DNA from: Glandiceps talaboti
Taxonomy: Eukaryota > Hemichordata > Enteropneusta > Spengelidae
Direction: 5' to 3'
Assembly (NCBI RefSeq): GCF_964340395.1
Contig: NC_135566.1
Coordinates: 16,850,001 to 16,914,000, forward strand
Length of the DNA: 64,000 nt
How positions within the stretch are numbered: the first letter of the stretch is position 1; the number at the start of each line of letters is the position of its first letter. The notes beneath the pieces are model-generated. The model did no database searches, was not told the DNA's origin, and saw only the letters and a list, made by a program, of their open reading frames with translations. Shown here in pieces: positions 22,736 to 35,299 of this stretch. The position numbers were made by a program, and so were the translations under genes.

Positions 22736-24698
22736 AAAAGACGCTTCTTTGTTTGAAACATGGTGTCACTGAATCTGGCAGCATTCCTGTCCTGCTGTGC
22801 AATGTTTATATAAACATCTGATAAACTTACTAATTATTTTGGAGAGGTGGTTGTTTCATGGTGCATGGGGTGTTGATTAGAGTCGATTCAACAAAATAAA
22901 GAACGATAATCATCATAAACGATGATAATGTTTACATAGTTGCTGATATATTAGTAGTATTGGTTTCAAAGTTAGTCTCAAAGTTTACTTCACTTGTGGA
23001 AGTGTGCAGTAAATTACTTGCAGATTTTACGATCTTATCAGAGTTGGATACCGATAAGCAGTCAGTCAGTGGGTTGGCCTGGATGAGTAGACAACTTTAT
23101 ACATGTTCTACTTTTTCTTGACTAAGTATTGCTTTCTATTCAGAGATATTAGCTCATCAATTTTATGTTTGAATGAGTCCATGTACACTAAAAACCTGCA
23201 AATTATGACTATGAAAAACCGAACTTGTTCAAAGTAGAATTGCTTACTGTTGTAGAAGCGATATCATTCAAAAAATGGGACAAGTATTTCCAGACAAGGC
23301 GGCTACTAAGTTTTAGTGTAACTTCAACAATGTCTGTCACTGTTGTAGCAAATGTTGAGACAAAGTTGAAACCAAATACTAGTAATCTAACAACATATAT
23401 GTAAACATTTTCATTCTTTATTTTGTCAAATCAGCTGTAAAAGAATTGAAATGTCCAGATTGTAGGTTGATTGTCTGCGTCATTTAATGCTAAAAAATGA
23501 AAATTGTCACCATAGCTTACTAAAATGTGTTGGCAAAGCAGGTACTAAAGATATACACACTGAATAATCAATTGTGTACATCAAATGGTTTCTCCCATAC
23601 CATAAAAAAAATATTTGGAATTTGACTCTTATTGTTACTCCAGTGAAACTTTTCAAAATGACTAAGTGTTTTGTCACTTGCCAATTGAATTCTCTGTATG
23701 CCTAGCTATTTATACGTAGCTGGGTAATATGAGCGTCCGTATTATTGATGCCGTCCCTGTAAAACAACATGCCAATCCCATTGTTGACTCAGAAGTGAAA
23801 CCCATTATATTAGTAGGCATTAAAACAGTTTGTGTCGAAACCAAACGGAAGGGGCGTGTCACTGATTATGTTTATGACCAACAATACATTTTGAACTTTC
23901 CACTTTGTACAACATTTATGAATACTGCATGTCGTGGTGTGAGTTAGGTGTTCTTGGATGGAGTCTTCATCATAACTTAACTCTAACCCAAACCTTAACC
24001 GGCATGAACCATCACCTTCATTATAAATGGCATGTATAGTGTCTACAAGGTAACACATCTCTGGCATTTGAATCCAACAGTTATACCATCGCTATCTGTA
24101 TATGTCATACGTATATACCATATATAACGAGATGAGTATAGTAATGCATATTTCGTCCCTATAGTATTTCTCAAATGGACTCTTGAGAAGATAGTGGGGT
24201 AAGTTTTGTAGAGATAGCGAGTTAATAACTTGTTATGTAAGTTGATAACAATATGATTTGTTGAAGTATTCTATTCAGACGTCATTTCTCAATGTGTTTA
24301 GACCAGAGTGTAAAGTTATCTTCAATGAGGAAATGCCATGTTATGTCATTAGTCACAATGGGTAGTTTTTAAATCTGCGTGGGCGAAATCGACCTGAAAG
24401 AACACGATTGTTAAAGAGAAAGTGCATAACAGTACTTTACTAAAGGTCACCCCGTTGTATTTTGAACTGACCTGAGCGACATGAGAATTGACATATCCAA
24501 TCCATATGCGTTAGCAAGATTGAATACAGAACAGAGGATAGGGTCGACTGAATTTTGTTAGAAGGAACACTCTTTAAAATTCGACACTGATTCTGTTCAC
24601 AGAAAATGTGGCGTTAACTTGATCAGACGTGAGCAACAGGAGGGGAAAATCCGATTGGTTATGGTTATAACAAGAAGTTATAGAATTCAAGTCAAAAC
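22736..24698. other. Intergenic stretch upstream of the zinc-finger gene
   Basis: No conserved coding segment or repeat family recognised. It should contain the promoter and any untranslated first exon of the gene starting at 24699; no TATA or clear 5' exon could be fixed. Confidence 0.4.
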
Positions 24699-27600
24699 AT
24701 GCGGAAATCAATTCTTACAAGGTATATATACACAGCTCCAGAAGGTACGAATAGCGCTGTGTCCAACGTTAACAGTGAGAATGGTAGGTCTACAGGAAAT
24801 ACTGAACGATCGAGTGTCATAGTTACTTTGGGTTTGGAACAAGGTAATGTAAAAGAAAATGGGAACCCATTGAAGAGGCTATCGACTGAACAGCTTCATG
24901 ATATTTTCTCTGAAACAAGTGAAAAAAAGGCCAAGTATGTGAATCTGACAACGGACACGGGGGCTACAATTGGAACATCTGACAACATCAGTAATAACAA
25001 CGAGAAAATGTGTATCCAGAAGAAACTTATGAGCAGGTATGTAAGTTCTGAATGCTCTACTGTAACAGATGATTTGCCTCAGGAGCCTTTGCCTCAGGAG
25101 CCTGTGTTTTCCAAAAATAAAAATGATACCAGTGACAAATACCAACCAAAACCTAGATTACAGAGAAACAAACATTACATTAAAAACACAAGTGACATGT
25201 CACCCCAGACTTCAAATCTGTGTGGGAGTGTACTGATACCATCCGGTGAGATTGGCAACAGTGTAAACCTTCCTATTAATCAAAATAATGTTTTGGGAAA
25301 TTCAAGAAAATTGCCCCAATCCAGCCTGATCCCTCAACCGAGATGGAATTTTTTTAGTCCGTGTAGTACTGGACAAAACCGCTACTATAATCGCCTGCTG
25401 AACACTACTCATGAAACAGCATACAAAGAAAGTTTCATTTCCATATTAGACCATAAGAGTAGCCAAGCTGAGCATCATGAAAAACTTCCAACAAAGGTGC
25501 ATGTTCTCTCACTTGAAAAGAATATCGATAGACAGCATGAGGTACAACCCATAATGAACTATGAAGATATTTCAGATGATGAGCTAGTGTACGGAAATTC
25601 AACATCGACAAACCTTGGTTGTGAAATGAACCCAGCAGTGTGTGATAATCCATCTCAACGTGGGGAGCATTTGAAAGTAAAATGTGCAACAGCTAAAAGT
25701 GGGAATTATTTCAAGTGCGGGAATGAAGTGGTTAACAATGGGAACAATCTGACTGTGGCTAACGCCAAAGTCAATGATGTAATGAATAGACCAGAAATTG
25801 CCTCCACTCAAGGTAGAAAGAATATGACAAAACCTGTCACACAAGAAAGGCAAAATAACCTTAAAGTGGTCTCTGTCTTACCAGAAATTGGAAGAAATGT
25901 GGACATGGGTAGTATTCAGGCTCATTATAGAAACAAAATGACAGATCACCAATCAGTGAATACTATGATAGATGACTCTTTAGAGCAGGTGCTTCTCACC
26001 AAAGGTAAGCCTAAAGATCTGACTAATGACAACTCATTGGTGGGCAATGTTGGAAGTATTTGTACAAATTTATCCGAAGATATTCTTATATCAAAGAGCA
26101 GAACGAATACAGGGTTAGATGATGTGCCATCTCGAGGAAGAACGATCCCACCAGCAGGTAGGGGAAGATCTAGAGGTGGAAAAGGCCAGGCTCTGGGCAG
26201 GACTAAATCTAGAGGTGGAACTAACCGATCAACAGGCAGGGGTGGTAAACCTAGAGGTGGAAAGAGCCGGTCAACTGGAAGAGGTGCCTCTAGACGTGGA
26301 AAGACACCATCAATAAAGAGATCTACATCAACCAGAGAAAGGAATTCACCAGTAGACAGTGATGAAGTTAACGAGAAAGATTTAACAGATGGTGTTGAAT
26401 CGAGTTCGCCAGTAGGTGGTGTGACATCTCATTGTAGCAATACCTCGTCATTGTGCAGAGGAACCTCTAGATGTAGAAAGACAGCAGATGTAATCAGTTC
26501 GAAAAATAAGAATGGGAAAGACTTTACATTAACATTAGACAGTATGACTTCTAAGGTTGAAAAGAATTTGATAGTAACAAGTGTCTCGTCACAACCAGAA
26601 TCGAGTTGTACAGTAGGAGGTGATCAACCTATTTGTGAACGTAGTGTATCCAATCAGAATCCTGTACTAAAAATGCTGCTAACCAAGGGCAGCACTATAG
26701 GTAAAACTACTTCGATAGTAGACAGGAGGAAAGTAGACATGAATATGTTGATACCAAGTTTCTCATCGGAGGGTCAAAATGATATGAGCATAGGTACATT
26801 TCATATGGGAGAGAACCTGGCCATTGAAAATGCAGAAGTATCTCTAACAGAAGAACACCCAACAATAATCAATGCCATAACTCCACAGGGAAAGAGCTTA
26901 AAAGTACAGAATATACCATGTGAAAATGGGAGAAAGACTACAATAGACAATACTGCACCTCGAAGGGAAAAGGAATTAACCAAAGATAATGACACATTGG
27001 AAAATGGAAGGAAATCACTAACTGAGAAAGTCACACCTCAAATAGGAAAACAGTCATGCATAGACAGTACCACATCTCAAATATCGAATAACGTGGCAAT
27101 AAACAATGCTACACCTAATGAGGTAAAGAACTTAATAATTGGAAATAATAAATCTCAAACTGGAAAGAATTTGTTGTTAGAACATACCACAACTTCAAAA
27201 GGAAAGACTTCAACAGTAGATAATGCCTCAACTCAAACAGGAAAGAATTCGACAGCAGACAATACATCTCAAACAGGAAAGAATTCGATAGTTGACGATG
27301 TAACATCTCAAACAGGAAAGAACTTAACAGCAGACAATACTACATCTCACGTGGTATATAATTCAACATCAAGTACCATCACTAGATCTGAAAGTGAAAA
27401 TGCCATTCCCTTAGGCAAGACCAATCCTCCAGAAAGTATGAAATCATCATTACATAAGACCAGATCTCAAGATGAGGAATTGTTGATGGTAGGCATGACA
27501 ACAACAAAAAATATTATGGCACAGGCACGGACAGATAATACTAAGGGAAGAGATACTTTAACAACACGCTGTTTGACATGGAAAGATTGTGAGAATGTGA

Positions 27601-30600
27601 ATAAAGTTAATACGCCCTCTGGGGTTGACGAGAGCATGATAGTATCCGAAGCTTCACTTCAAGATCCGTGTCCACTTTCATCTATGGATGATCTGACAAA
27701 GCGTGTTCAACTACCAACAGAGACACACCCGTTTAGCAATAATCCTCCTCAAGATCAAAACCCTTTTCCTGTTGCCATATCCATATCAGAAACTTCTAAA
27801 CGAATGTACGAAGAATGCCAACATGCAAGCCTTCAATACTCAAAGTCGGTATGTGGTTCTCAAAAAGCTACATGCCGAGGAGATACACTAGACAACACCC
27901 TGATTATTACAGAAGATCCACAGGCTTCAACAGAAGCGAGTGTACCAATTCAAACCAATGTGCCGATTCTTATACCTGAGATGAGAAGCAGCGCAGAAAA
28001 AGGCATGGCAACATTAGCCCAGAACATTCTACCAACAAAAGAACCCGTGACTGCATCAAAATACAACTTGCCAATCTCATCCACACACAAAATGCCACTG
28101 CAAGAATCAATGATGGGGACAATACTAAATGGGGCTGTGATGCCAAGAACTGAGCCAGTAACTAGCACAGCATTGAAGCATTCAAACCTGACCCTTTACA
28201 CCAATGATGAAGCAGCTGAGAGTATAACCTCAAAAAAGTCTATCCATAATGAAGATAAAGCCGGGGCTATTGAAGAAGCAATTGGAGAATTTCGAACAGA
28301 TAACTTGGTTCTGTTGTCAACAGTAGCAGCAGGTATTCAACATAATGCTACAACATCAACAAATAACACTACAGAGTCTAACCACAATGCAGATTATACA
28401 ATGTCAACTGTCGCTAATTGTATCACAGATCTTGACAAGGGTATATCTTCAACACATCCCACCAATGTAACATCAACTGCTGATGATGATGAAATGCCAA
28501 CGTTTATGGAACCTGAGTGGATTGTGATGGGAAGCTCAGAAAATATAGATAATATTGCAGAGAATGGTGTGAATACAGGTCCTAATAGTGCAGCACTTCT
28601 TACATCTGACAACATGTATGACACTGAGCAAATAGTGGCAGCAGCATCAGAAAGCACACCATTGTTACTCCAGAACTCGATGAGTTTGGATCCGACTGAT
28701 AATATTAGATCATCACAACAACGCCCATTGACCAATTCTGACACAGGTTCACTTGAACTGTGTGATACAAATGATTTATTGTCACATAGTAGTGTAATTG
28801 AACGTGATGAAGAGCATGACACTATCTTTGTAAATACATATTCGGTTGATAATTTTTTTCAAGTGAAAGTTGAAGAAGAAACAAACCAAACAATCACAGA
28901 GGTTCATTCAGGTGTTGAATCTGCAAAAGCCATCCAAAGCAATGATATATCAATGGCTGAAGTGGAAGATGAAAGTTACCTTATCCCACAAGAAAATCAT
29001 CCTGTGACAGATGTTCAAGGACCAAGTAAAGAAACCACAGACCCGGAATGCAACATAAACATGGCATCAAATCAACAAGCATGCTATGTATCAAAAGTCA
29101 CTGAAAACTTAGGCGATGTGGGCAAAACTTCTAATACTTCAAAGGAACAGACACAGCCAAAGATCCTGTGCGAAGAAATCATGAATGGTAATGATGTACA
29201 TAGTACAGGTGGGTGCAAATCTTTATATGTGGGGAAAAACAGGTTACACAACAAGGAGTAATGACTGTGATTCGCAAAGAATAGTTTCATTAACGGTTAA
29301 TATTATCTTATACGAGCTAACTACAGCATGTCAACGAAATCCAGGAAATTTAAATCTTTATAGTGACAGAAAGAGTGCATTCACAAATAAGGCAATTTTT
29401 AAAAATTGATGCCAAAAGAAAAATAATTACCTTATTGACTTATGTATTTCTTTTATAGCGGGGCAACAGATTGATACAGATCAAACTGCTATAAGTGTAT
29501 CACCAGAACATCAAGTATCAGTGTCAGCGTCTACTACCGAAGGTGATGAACGGAGAGGTGATGGTGGAAATACACTAGGAAGTCCAAGTATTACTGAAGA
29601 AGATGAAGAAAAACAACAAGAGATGGAGCAAGCACCCAAGGCCATCCATGACAAAACTGTGTTGAAAAAGAGTAAAACACTTGTTTCAGTTATTGCAAAC
29701 GACATGCCCAGTAGAACTAGTAATACCTGGGCAGACAAAGTATCATTGGAGGGGAATCGGACATATAGGAGGGAACAACTTGGTACAGGAGAAGAAATAG
29801 AAAAACAAACGGATACTGCACTGGAAGATAGTGAATGGGATAGAGTCGGAAATGACAAGGAAGAAGCAGGTATGTTGATTGAGTTGTCAACTTCTCAGCA
29901 AGGTAAGATCCTGAGAAGTGCATGTGCGATAACGGAAGATAAATCAAGAGAATTGATAGATCATTGTTATCAAAATGAAGTAAGCAATGGAACAGTAACC
30001 GATAAAAATGACAAACACACATGCTATGTATCAAAAGTCACTGAAAACTTAAGCAATGTGGGCTAATCTTCTAATACTTCAAAGGAACAGACACAGTTAA
30101 AGATCATGTGCGAAGAAATCATGAATGGTAACGATGTACATAGTACAGGTGGGTGCAAATCTATATATGTGGGAAAAACCAGGTTACACAAAAAGGAGTA
30201 ATGACTGTGATTCGCAAAGAATAGTTTAATTAACGGTTGATATTATCTTACGAGCTAAGCCCAGAAAATTGTTTATAAACTACTGCATGTCAATGTAATC
30301 CAGGAAATTTAAATCTTTATAGTGACAGAAAGAGTGCATTCACAAATAAGGCAATTTTTAAAAATTGATGCCAAAAGAAAAATAATTACCTTATTGACTT
30401 ATGTATTTCTTTTATAGCGGGACAACAGATTGATACAGATCAAACCACTATAAGTGTATCACCAGAACATCAAGTATCAGTGTCAGTGTCTACTACCGAA
30501 GGTGATGAATTGAGAGGTGATGGTGGAAATACACTAGGAAGTCCGAGTATTACCGAAGAAGATGAAGAAAAACAACAAGAGATGGAGCAAGCACCCAAGG

Positions 30601-33470
30601 CCATCCATGACAAAACTGTGTTGAAAAAGAGTAAAACACCTGTTTCAGTTATTACAAACGACATGCCCAGTAGAACTAGTAATACCTGGACAGACAAAGT
30701 ATCATTGGAGGGGAATCGGACATATAGGAGGGAACAACTTGGTACAGGAGAAGAAATAGAAAAACAAACAGATACTGCACTGGAAGATAGTGAAGGGGAT
30801 AGAGTCGGAAATGACAAGGAAGAAGCAAGTATGTTGACTGAGTTGTCAACTTCTCAGCAAGGTAAGATCCTGAGAAGTGCATGTGCGATAACGGAAGATA
30901 AATCAAGAGAATTGATAGATCAGTGTTATCAAAATGAAGTAAGCAATGGAACAGTAACCGATAAAAATGACAAACACACATTGAAAAGGTGCACGAGTCA
31001 AGATGCAGATGACAATCATAAAACTGTACCAAGGAAAACATTCTCCTCATATAAAAGTAAGAAGTACAAAAAGGCTGTTGAGAGACTGGAAGTACAACCT
31101 AGAGAGTCAAATGGTTACTCTTCTGAGGCAACTTTGGTGCCTGCAGGTGTACTGTCAGTGCAATCTAAACTTCCAGACTTCGAATATACGCAGAGTGCGA
31201 ACCCTGGCATCAGCTCACCAAATTGTATACAGAAATCAAGTGAACTTGTCAGAAGAAATGATGACTTCAAATTGGTAAAATTTCTTTCAAGGGTGTCAAA
31301 TAAAAGAGCATGGGGCAAGGATATTTGTAACTCATCAAGTAAAGGGTGTTTAAAACGAATGAAGCTTTGCCTGAGAGATTGCATACTTGAAAGAAAACAA
31401 AACGTAATGAAAAAAGGGCAAAGTTCCATTTTTAAAGATGCTGGTGAACCACGGGAACAACTTACTGCACAGGAATACACACAGGAAGAAGACATGAAGG
31501 AAATCAAGGAAACAAGGCTGGAAACAGAAACAGTCCAAAATGGGAAAAATCCTGATCACCAGAGATTAGAGTCAAACTTTGGCCAGCTATCTTGCCTGTC
31601 AGAGGATAACATATCTCAAAGTACAATTCGGCATCTGAATGTTGATGCACAAGACATGAGTAATCAAGGTTGTAAGAAGAATTCCTCGCCACACAAGGCA
31701 GTATTGACAGATTTACAATCACAAACTGACCCGCAAGTTAAACAAATAAATGGTTCACTCAAAGTTACCAAGCAACTAAAAAATACACCAGGACCTCAGA
31801 CAGATCCAATTGCCAAGAAAGCTGAAAATCTAACTAGAAAATCAGGAAATACCAAGGTCAAACTAACCTTAAGACACGACAGGAACTTTCTTGAAAGCTT
31901 TAAGCGAGCAATACATTTGACCAATAACGAATCAACTACACCACCAATATATACAGACAGAAGAACAGAAACAATGGGAGCTGCTAAACGACAGAAGTGT
32001 TACAACAGGCCTATACAAAGTGTAGAGAACAAGAAATCTACGGGTAACACCCTGTCTGAAGATGTAGGAATAAACATTCAGTGTTTGTCTTGTCAGACAC
32101 TTGATTCAGAATGTAGCCTTCACAGCACCAATGCAAATAACAGTTACAAGGAGTCACAGAATAGAGAAAGCTGTAGCGACATTAGTGTTCACAATAACAA
32201 CAGTAACCCCCTATCCAACAGCAGAAATGGTTTGACCCAAAAACATGTCAAGCTGGTTCCAAGGATCAAACAAAAGCTAGGACGTTTCAGATATGTTAAA
32301 ACAACCGAAGGAGATAAAAACAGCAAAATTGATAAAACTGTTGAAGATATTGTGAAGACAACTAGTGAGATGGTACCTTTGATTACATGTGTAAAGGGAG
32401 ATCAGCGCGTTGATAAGAAATTGCAAGAAAAAGAAGACAGTACTTGTACAGAAAAATCTACAGAACTACATTCATCTTACACCGAAGAAAAGGAAATGAT
32501 TCAGGACCTACCCGTTGCTGAAATCGCTACCACCATTACAAGCAGTGAAGAGGAGATAACCGATGAGTGTGATGTTTTGATTGATCAAGTAGTGCCACGG
32601 AGGACAGAGAGTTTGGACGAACAGCCAAACTCATCAAGAGAATCTAAAAAGATCACATCTGGAGAAGGGAAGAGTTCCCAAAGAAACTATACTGCTACTA
32701 TTGGTACTGTAGATGATAAAGAAGAGGATATCAAAGATGAGTCAAAGCAAAGAATGTCACTCTTCAGCCTGTTTAATGAACTGGCACAGTCAGAGTCAGT
32801 CTCTGAGTCATCAGATCATAAGACGAACGGTGGCACTGTACCTGGATCAAATGGTTCTTCAGTTAACAGAGAGAAAGGCATGAAAAACATCACCCTAAAT
32901 TTTACTAAACTTGCCAAGATAAAGGTTCCAATACGCGACAAAACTGAAAACCAAAGATCGAATAACCCTTTGCAGATTATGGAAGCAGGTAAAGATGACA
33001 TTACCGTCATTAAAACGATAAACCTAGGAGAAAAAGGTCGACACAATACAAGTAAAGATAAAGTCACAGTATCAAGAAACGTGGAAGAATATCATCACTG
33101 GACAGAAAGTATACAAACAATTACAGTCCTGGAAAATCAATTGACACAGGAGACATCGAAAGAAACACACACAACTGTTAGAGCAGTTGTACTGAATGAA
33201 ATTGATAGGGGAAGGATAAGAAAGGGAATATCAAAATTGAAGGCTGCGGCAAGGAAGGGTGATATTGAAAAAGTGGACATTCCCATTGACAGTTCAAAGA
33301 GGAGAACATGTGAACATTGTGAGATAACATATGACAACATGATGCTCTATATAATGCATAGGGGCTTTCATGGACCCCGAGGAAGATTCCATTGCAGTAT
33401 ATGTGGTAAACTGTGTAGTACAAGCATTGAATTTAATGTTCATCTCAGTCGACACCCTTTACGTCGCTAA
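24699..33470 (+). CDS. Giant low-complexity protein with C-terminal Ikaros/Hunchback-type zinc-finger pair
   Basis: Exon A 24699-29208 (donor ACAG|GTGGGT) joins in frame to exon B2 30418-33470 (acceptor TTATAG|CGGG), giving 2520 residues. The ATG at 24699 has an in-frame TAG six codons upstream, so the frame is closed there unless an acceptor lies between. Most of the protein looks disordered (Ser, Thr, Asn, Lys, Glu). Residues about 478-545 are Arg/Gly-rich with GRGRSRGGKG and GGKPRGGKSR, resembling RGG/AT-hook-like nucleic-acid-binding stretches. Residues about 717-885 hold a degenerate repeat of about 15 residues around GK(N/S)-x-DN(T/A)-x-Q. The last 53 residues hold two C2H2 fingers: C-x2-C-x12-H-x3-H (CEHC...HRGFH), a GPRGRF link, then C-x2-C-x12-H-x3-H. 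The 12-residue spacing and H-x-G-x-HG hallmark match the dimerisation fingers of Ikaros and Hunchback, which mediate protein-protein contact. No N-terminal DNA-binding fingers are seen. Role unknown; nuclear regulator is an inference. Confidence 0.8.
29080..30968 (+). repeat. Tandem segmental duplication, about 940-960-bp unit
   Basis: The unit spans the end of exon A, the following intron and the first ~560 bp of exon B. Copy 1 runs from about 29080 to 30019, copy 2 from about 30020 to 30968. ATGCTATGTATCAAAAGTC recurs at 29081 and 30021; the acceptor recurs at 29458 and 30417. The copies are very similar apart from a ~20-bp insertion in the second intron copy and scattered substitutions. 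It is either a recent duplication or a collapsed-haplotype assembly artefact. Confidence 0.93.
29459..30066 (+). CDS. Extra exon B1: alternative, truncating end of the zinc-finger gene
   Basis: The acceptor at 29457-29458 joins exon A in phase 1 to open B1, which encodes a near-duplicate of the start of B2 (SVSASTTEGDERRGDGG against SVSVSTTEGDELRGDGG). B1 runs on into the duplicated exon A tail (CYVSKVTENLSNVG) and meets TAA at 30064-30066, where the first copy has an AAA lysine codon. Exon A plus B1 would give a 1705-residue protein with no zinc fingers. Skipping B1 gives the full 2520-residue form. Whether B1 is used, or is a dead copy, cannot be told from sequence. Confidence 0.6.
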
Positions 33471-34927
33471 ATCTGTATTTGAGATTGTCCCCATCACCAC
33501 CCAAAATATATGAACAAGTAATCAATATATACGACACAATTACAAAATTAAACACAATAAGTGCCATGTCCAAACTGTGTAGGAAGAACAGATGATATCA
33601 AAGTGTTTTTTTTGCTGATATAATAGAAGCCAATTAACTTGACAGAAAATCCCCAGACTTTTAGTCTTACCAACCTGTCTCCACTGCATTGATACGACAA
33701 AAGTCCTAAAATTGTTACATTTTCTTTGCGTGGCCTACCTTTTGGTAATCAGCATTATTGAAAAGATTACAACATTATGTAACAATTGTGTCCATATTAT
33801 TGTCAAAAAGGACGATAAGAAATCGCAATGGTAGTAAATTTTTAGTCAAAACACAAGATAAAATGTAGCAATATTAGTAAGATTTTAGTCAAAACAAGAT
33901 AAAATGTAGCAATCTTTTAGTAACATTTTTTCGAGTCAAACGATGATTTGTTACAAGTGTACTGGCTTTTATTGTATCATAGATGGTAGTGAGGAAACAC
34001 TTTCTCCAAGCCAAAAGGAAAGTGCATCACCGTCAAATCATAACAGACAGCATGCCATGATTATATAAATGCAAAACAGTGGAATTATAATTATAATTAT
34101 AATTATTTTGTTTATACAAAATCATTTTACTGTAAATATCAATGAAAATTCGAATGTATGCATTACAAGATTATGTAAAATTTAACAGGAGACATGATCA
34201 GAGACCATGTCTTGTATTCAAATGTTGAATGTCCTAGGGGGCTGTAGGTGCCAGTTACTATATTACGTGATGGACTGTCATCGGAAAGAACTTTCAACAA
34301 ATCACACTGGGCACACAGCCCGGCTATGCAATAGTTTATACAGTCATTCTTATTGAATATTGCCGAAATTTCAGTATTATTTGGACCTTCTCTAACAGTA
34401 AGCGAATTCATTCCAATGAGAGCGCTAGAATCAGTATTCAAATATTATATTACTGGTCAGATTGATTAGCCTAGTAGTAATTTTTGTTTGTATATATGTA
34501 TTAACACGTCGAAGTTTTGTAGATAATCTCACAGTCCGTAATTTAACTAACATCATGCAGAAGCTAACACAACATGTTGGTATTTGTGTGGACTTTACCT
34601 TTCACAGATGAGGATGATGATTTGACAAGGTATTTGACCAAGCATGGATTAGTATTTTAAACACAGTAAGGGGTGGACCATTTGATATCATGGGGGGGGG
34701 GGGGCTTGGAAGATTTCGGGAAAAAAAAGATGCCAAGAGGATTTGCTTGAAAAAAAAATCCGGATATGAGTGGGTGATGGAAAAAAAAAGATGGACCACT
34801 GCTGCTAGAAAAAAAAATATCTTGGCAGGGAAATGATGCACAGGATCGAGTATACTGTTCAACCTGCTCGTACCTCTCCAACCAGGACACTTGTCAAATC
34901 ATGACAAACAGTTTCAAACACATGTCA
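33471..34927. other. 3' flank of the zinc-finger gene and spacer
   Basis: AT-rich sequence with a local direct repeat (TAGTCAAAAC...AAGATAAAATGTAGCAAT at about 33841 and 33884), an ATTATA tract at 34085, and a G-run followed by A-runs at 34690-34820. No canonical AATAAA close to the stop was seen. Short open frames here lack any recognisable content. Confidence 0.45.
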
Positions 34928-35299
34928 GGGACCAGTCAGTTTCGTTAGCCTGTGGTACATATATATATTTGTTCTTGTCTCTGTTTCTTTCATAAATGGT
35001 TTAAATATTACTTGATCATGTAAGGGTTCAAACATAACTATACATAAAATTATACATATAATACATGTATTACCTAGCTACCACACTAGTTACAGAACAT
35101 GCCATGTAAGTGTTTGGCTGTTTCACAATCAGTGCTTCACTTATCTTGCACTTTGGGGCAAAAGTGAACTTGAAGGTTTTGTAATGGTAAGCTTCATACT
35201 ATTGGATAGTTTATAAAAGAACTTAATCTAAATTGTTCTCGTCACTTCAGTATGAATTTGTCAGAAGTGATGATATACTTCCTATTTCAGACACTACAC

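Noticed and set aside
29521-29858. Minus-strand Ser/Leu/Val-rich frames opposite exons B1 and B2
   Set aside because: Antisense shadows of the acidic, Ser/Thr-rich coding strand; they recur at 30470-30817 only because the exon is duplicated.
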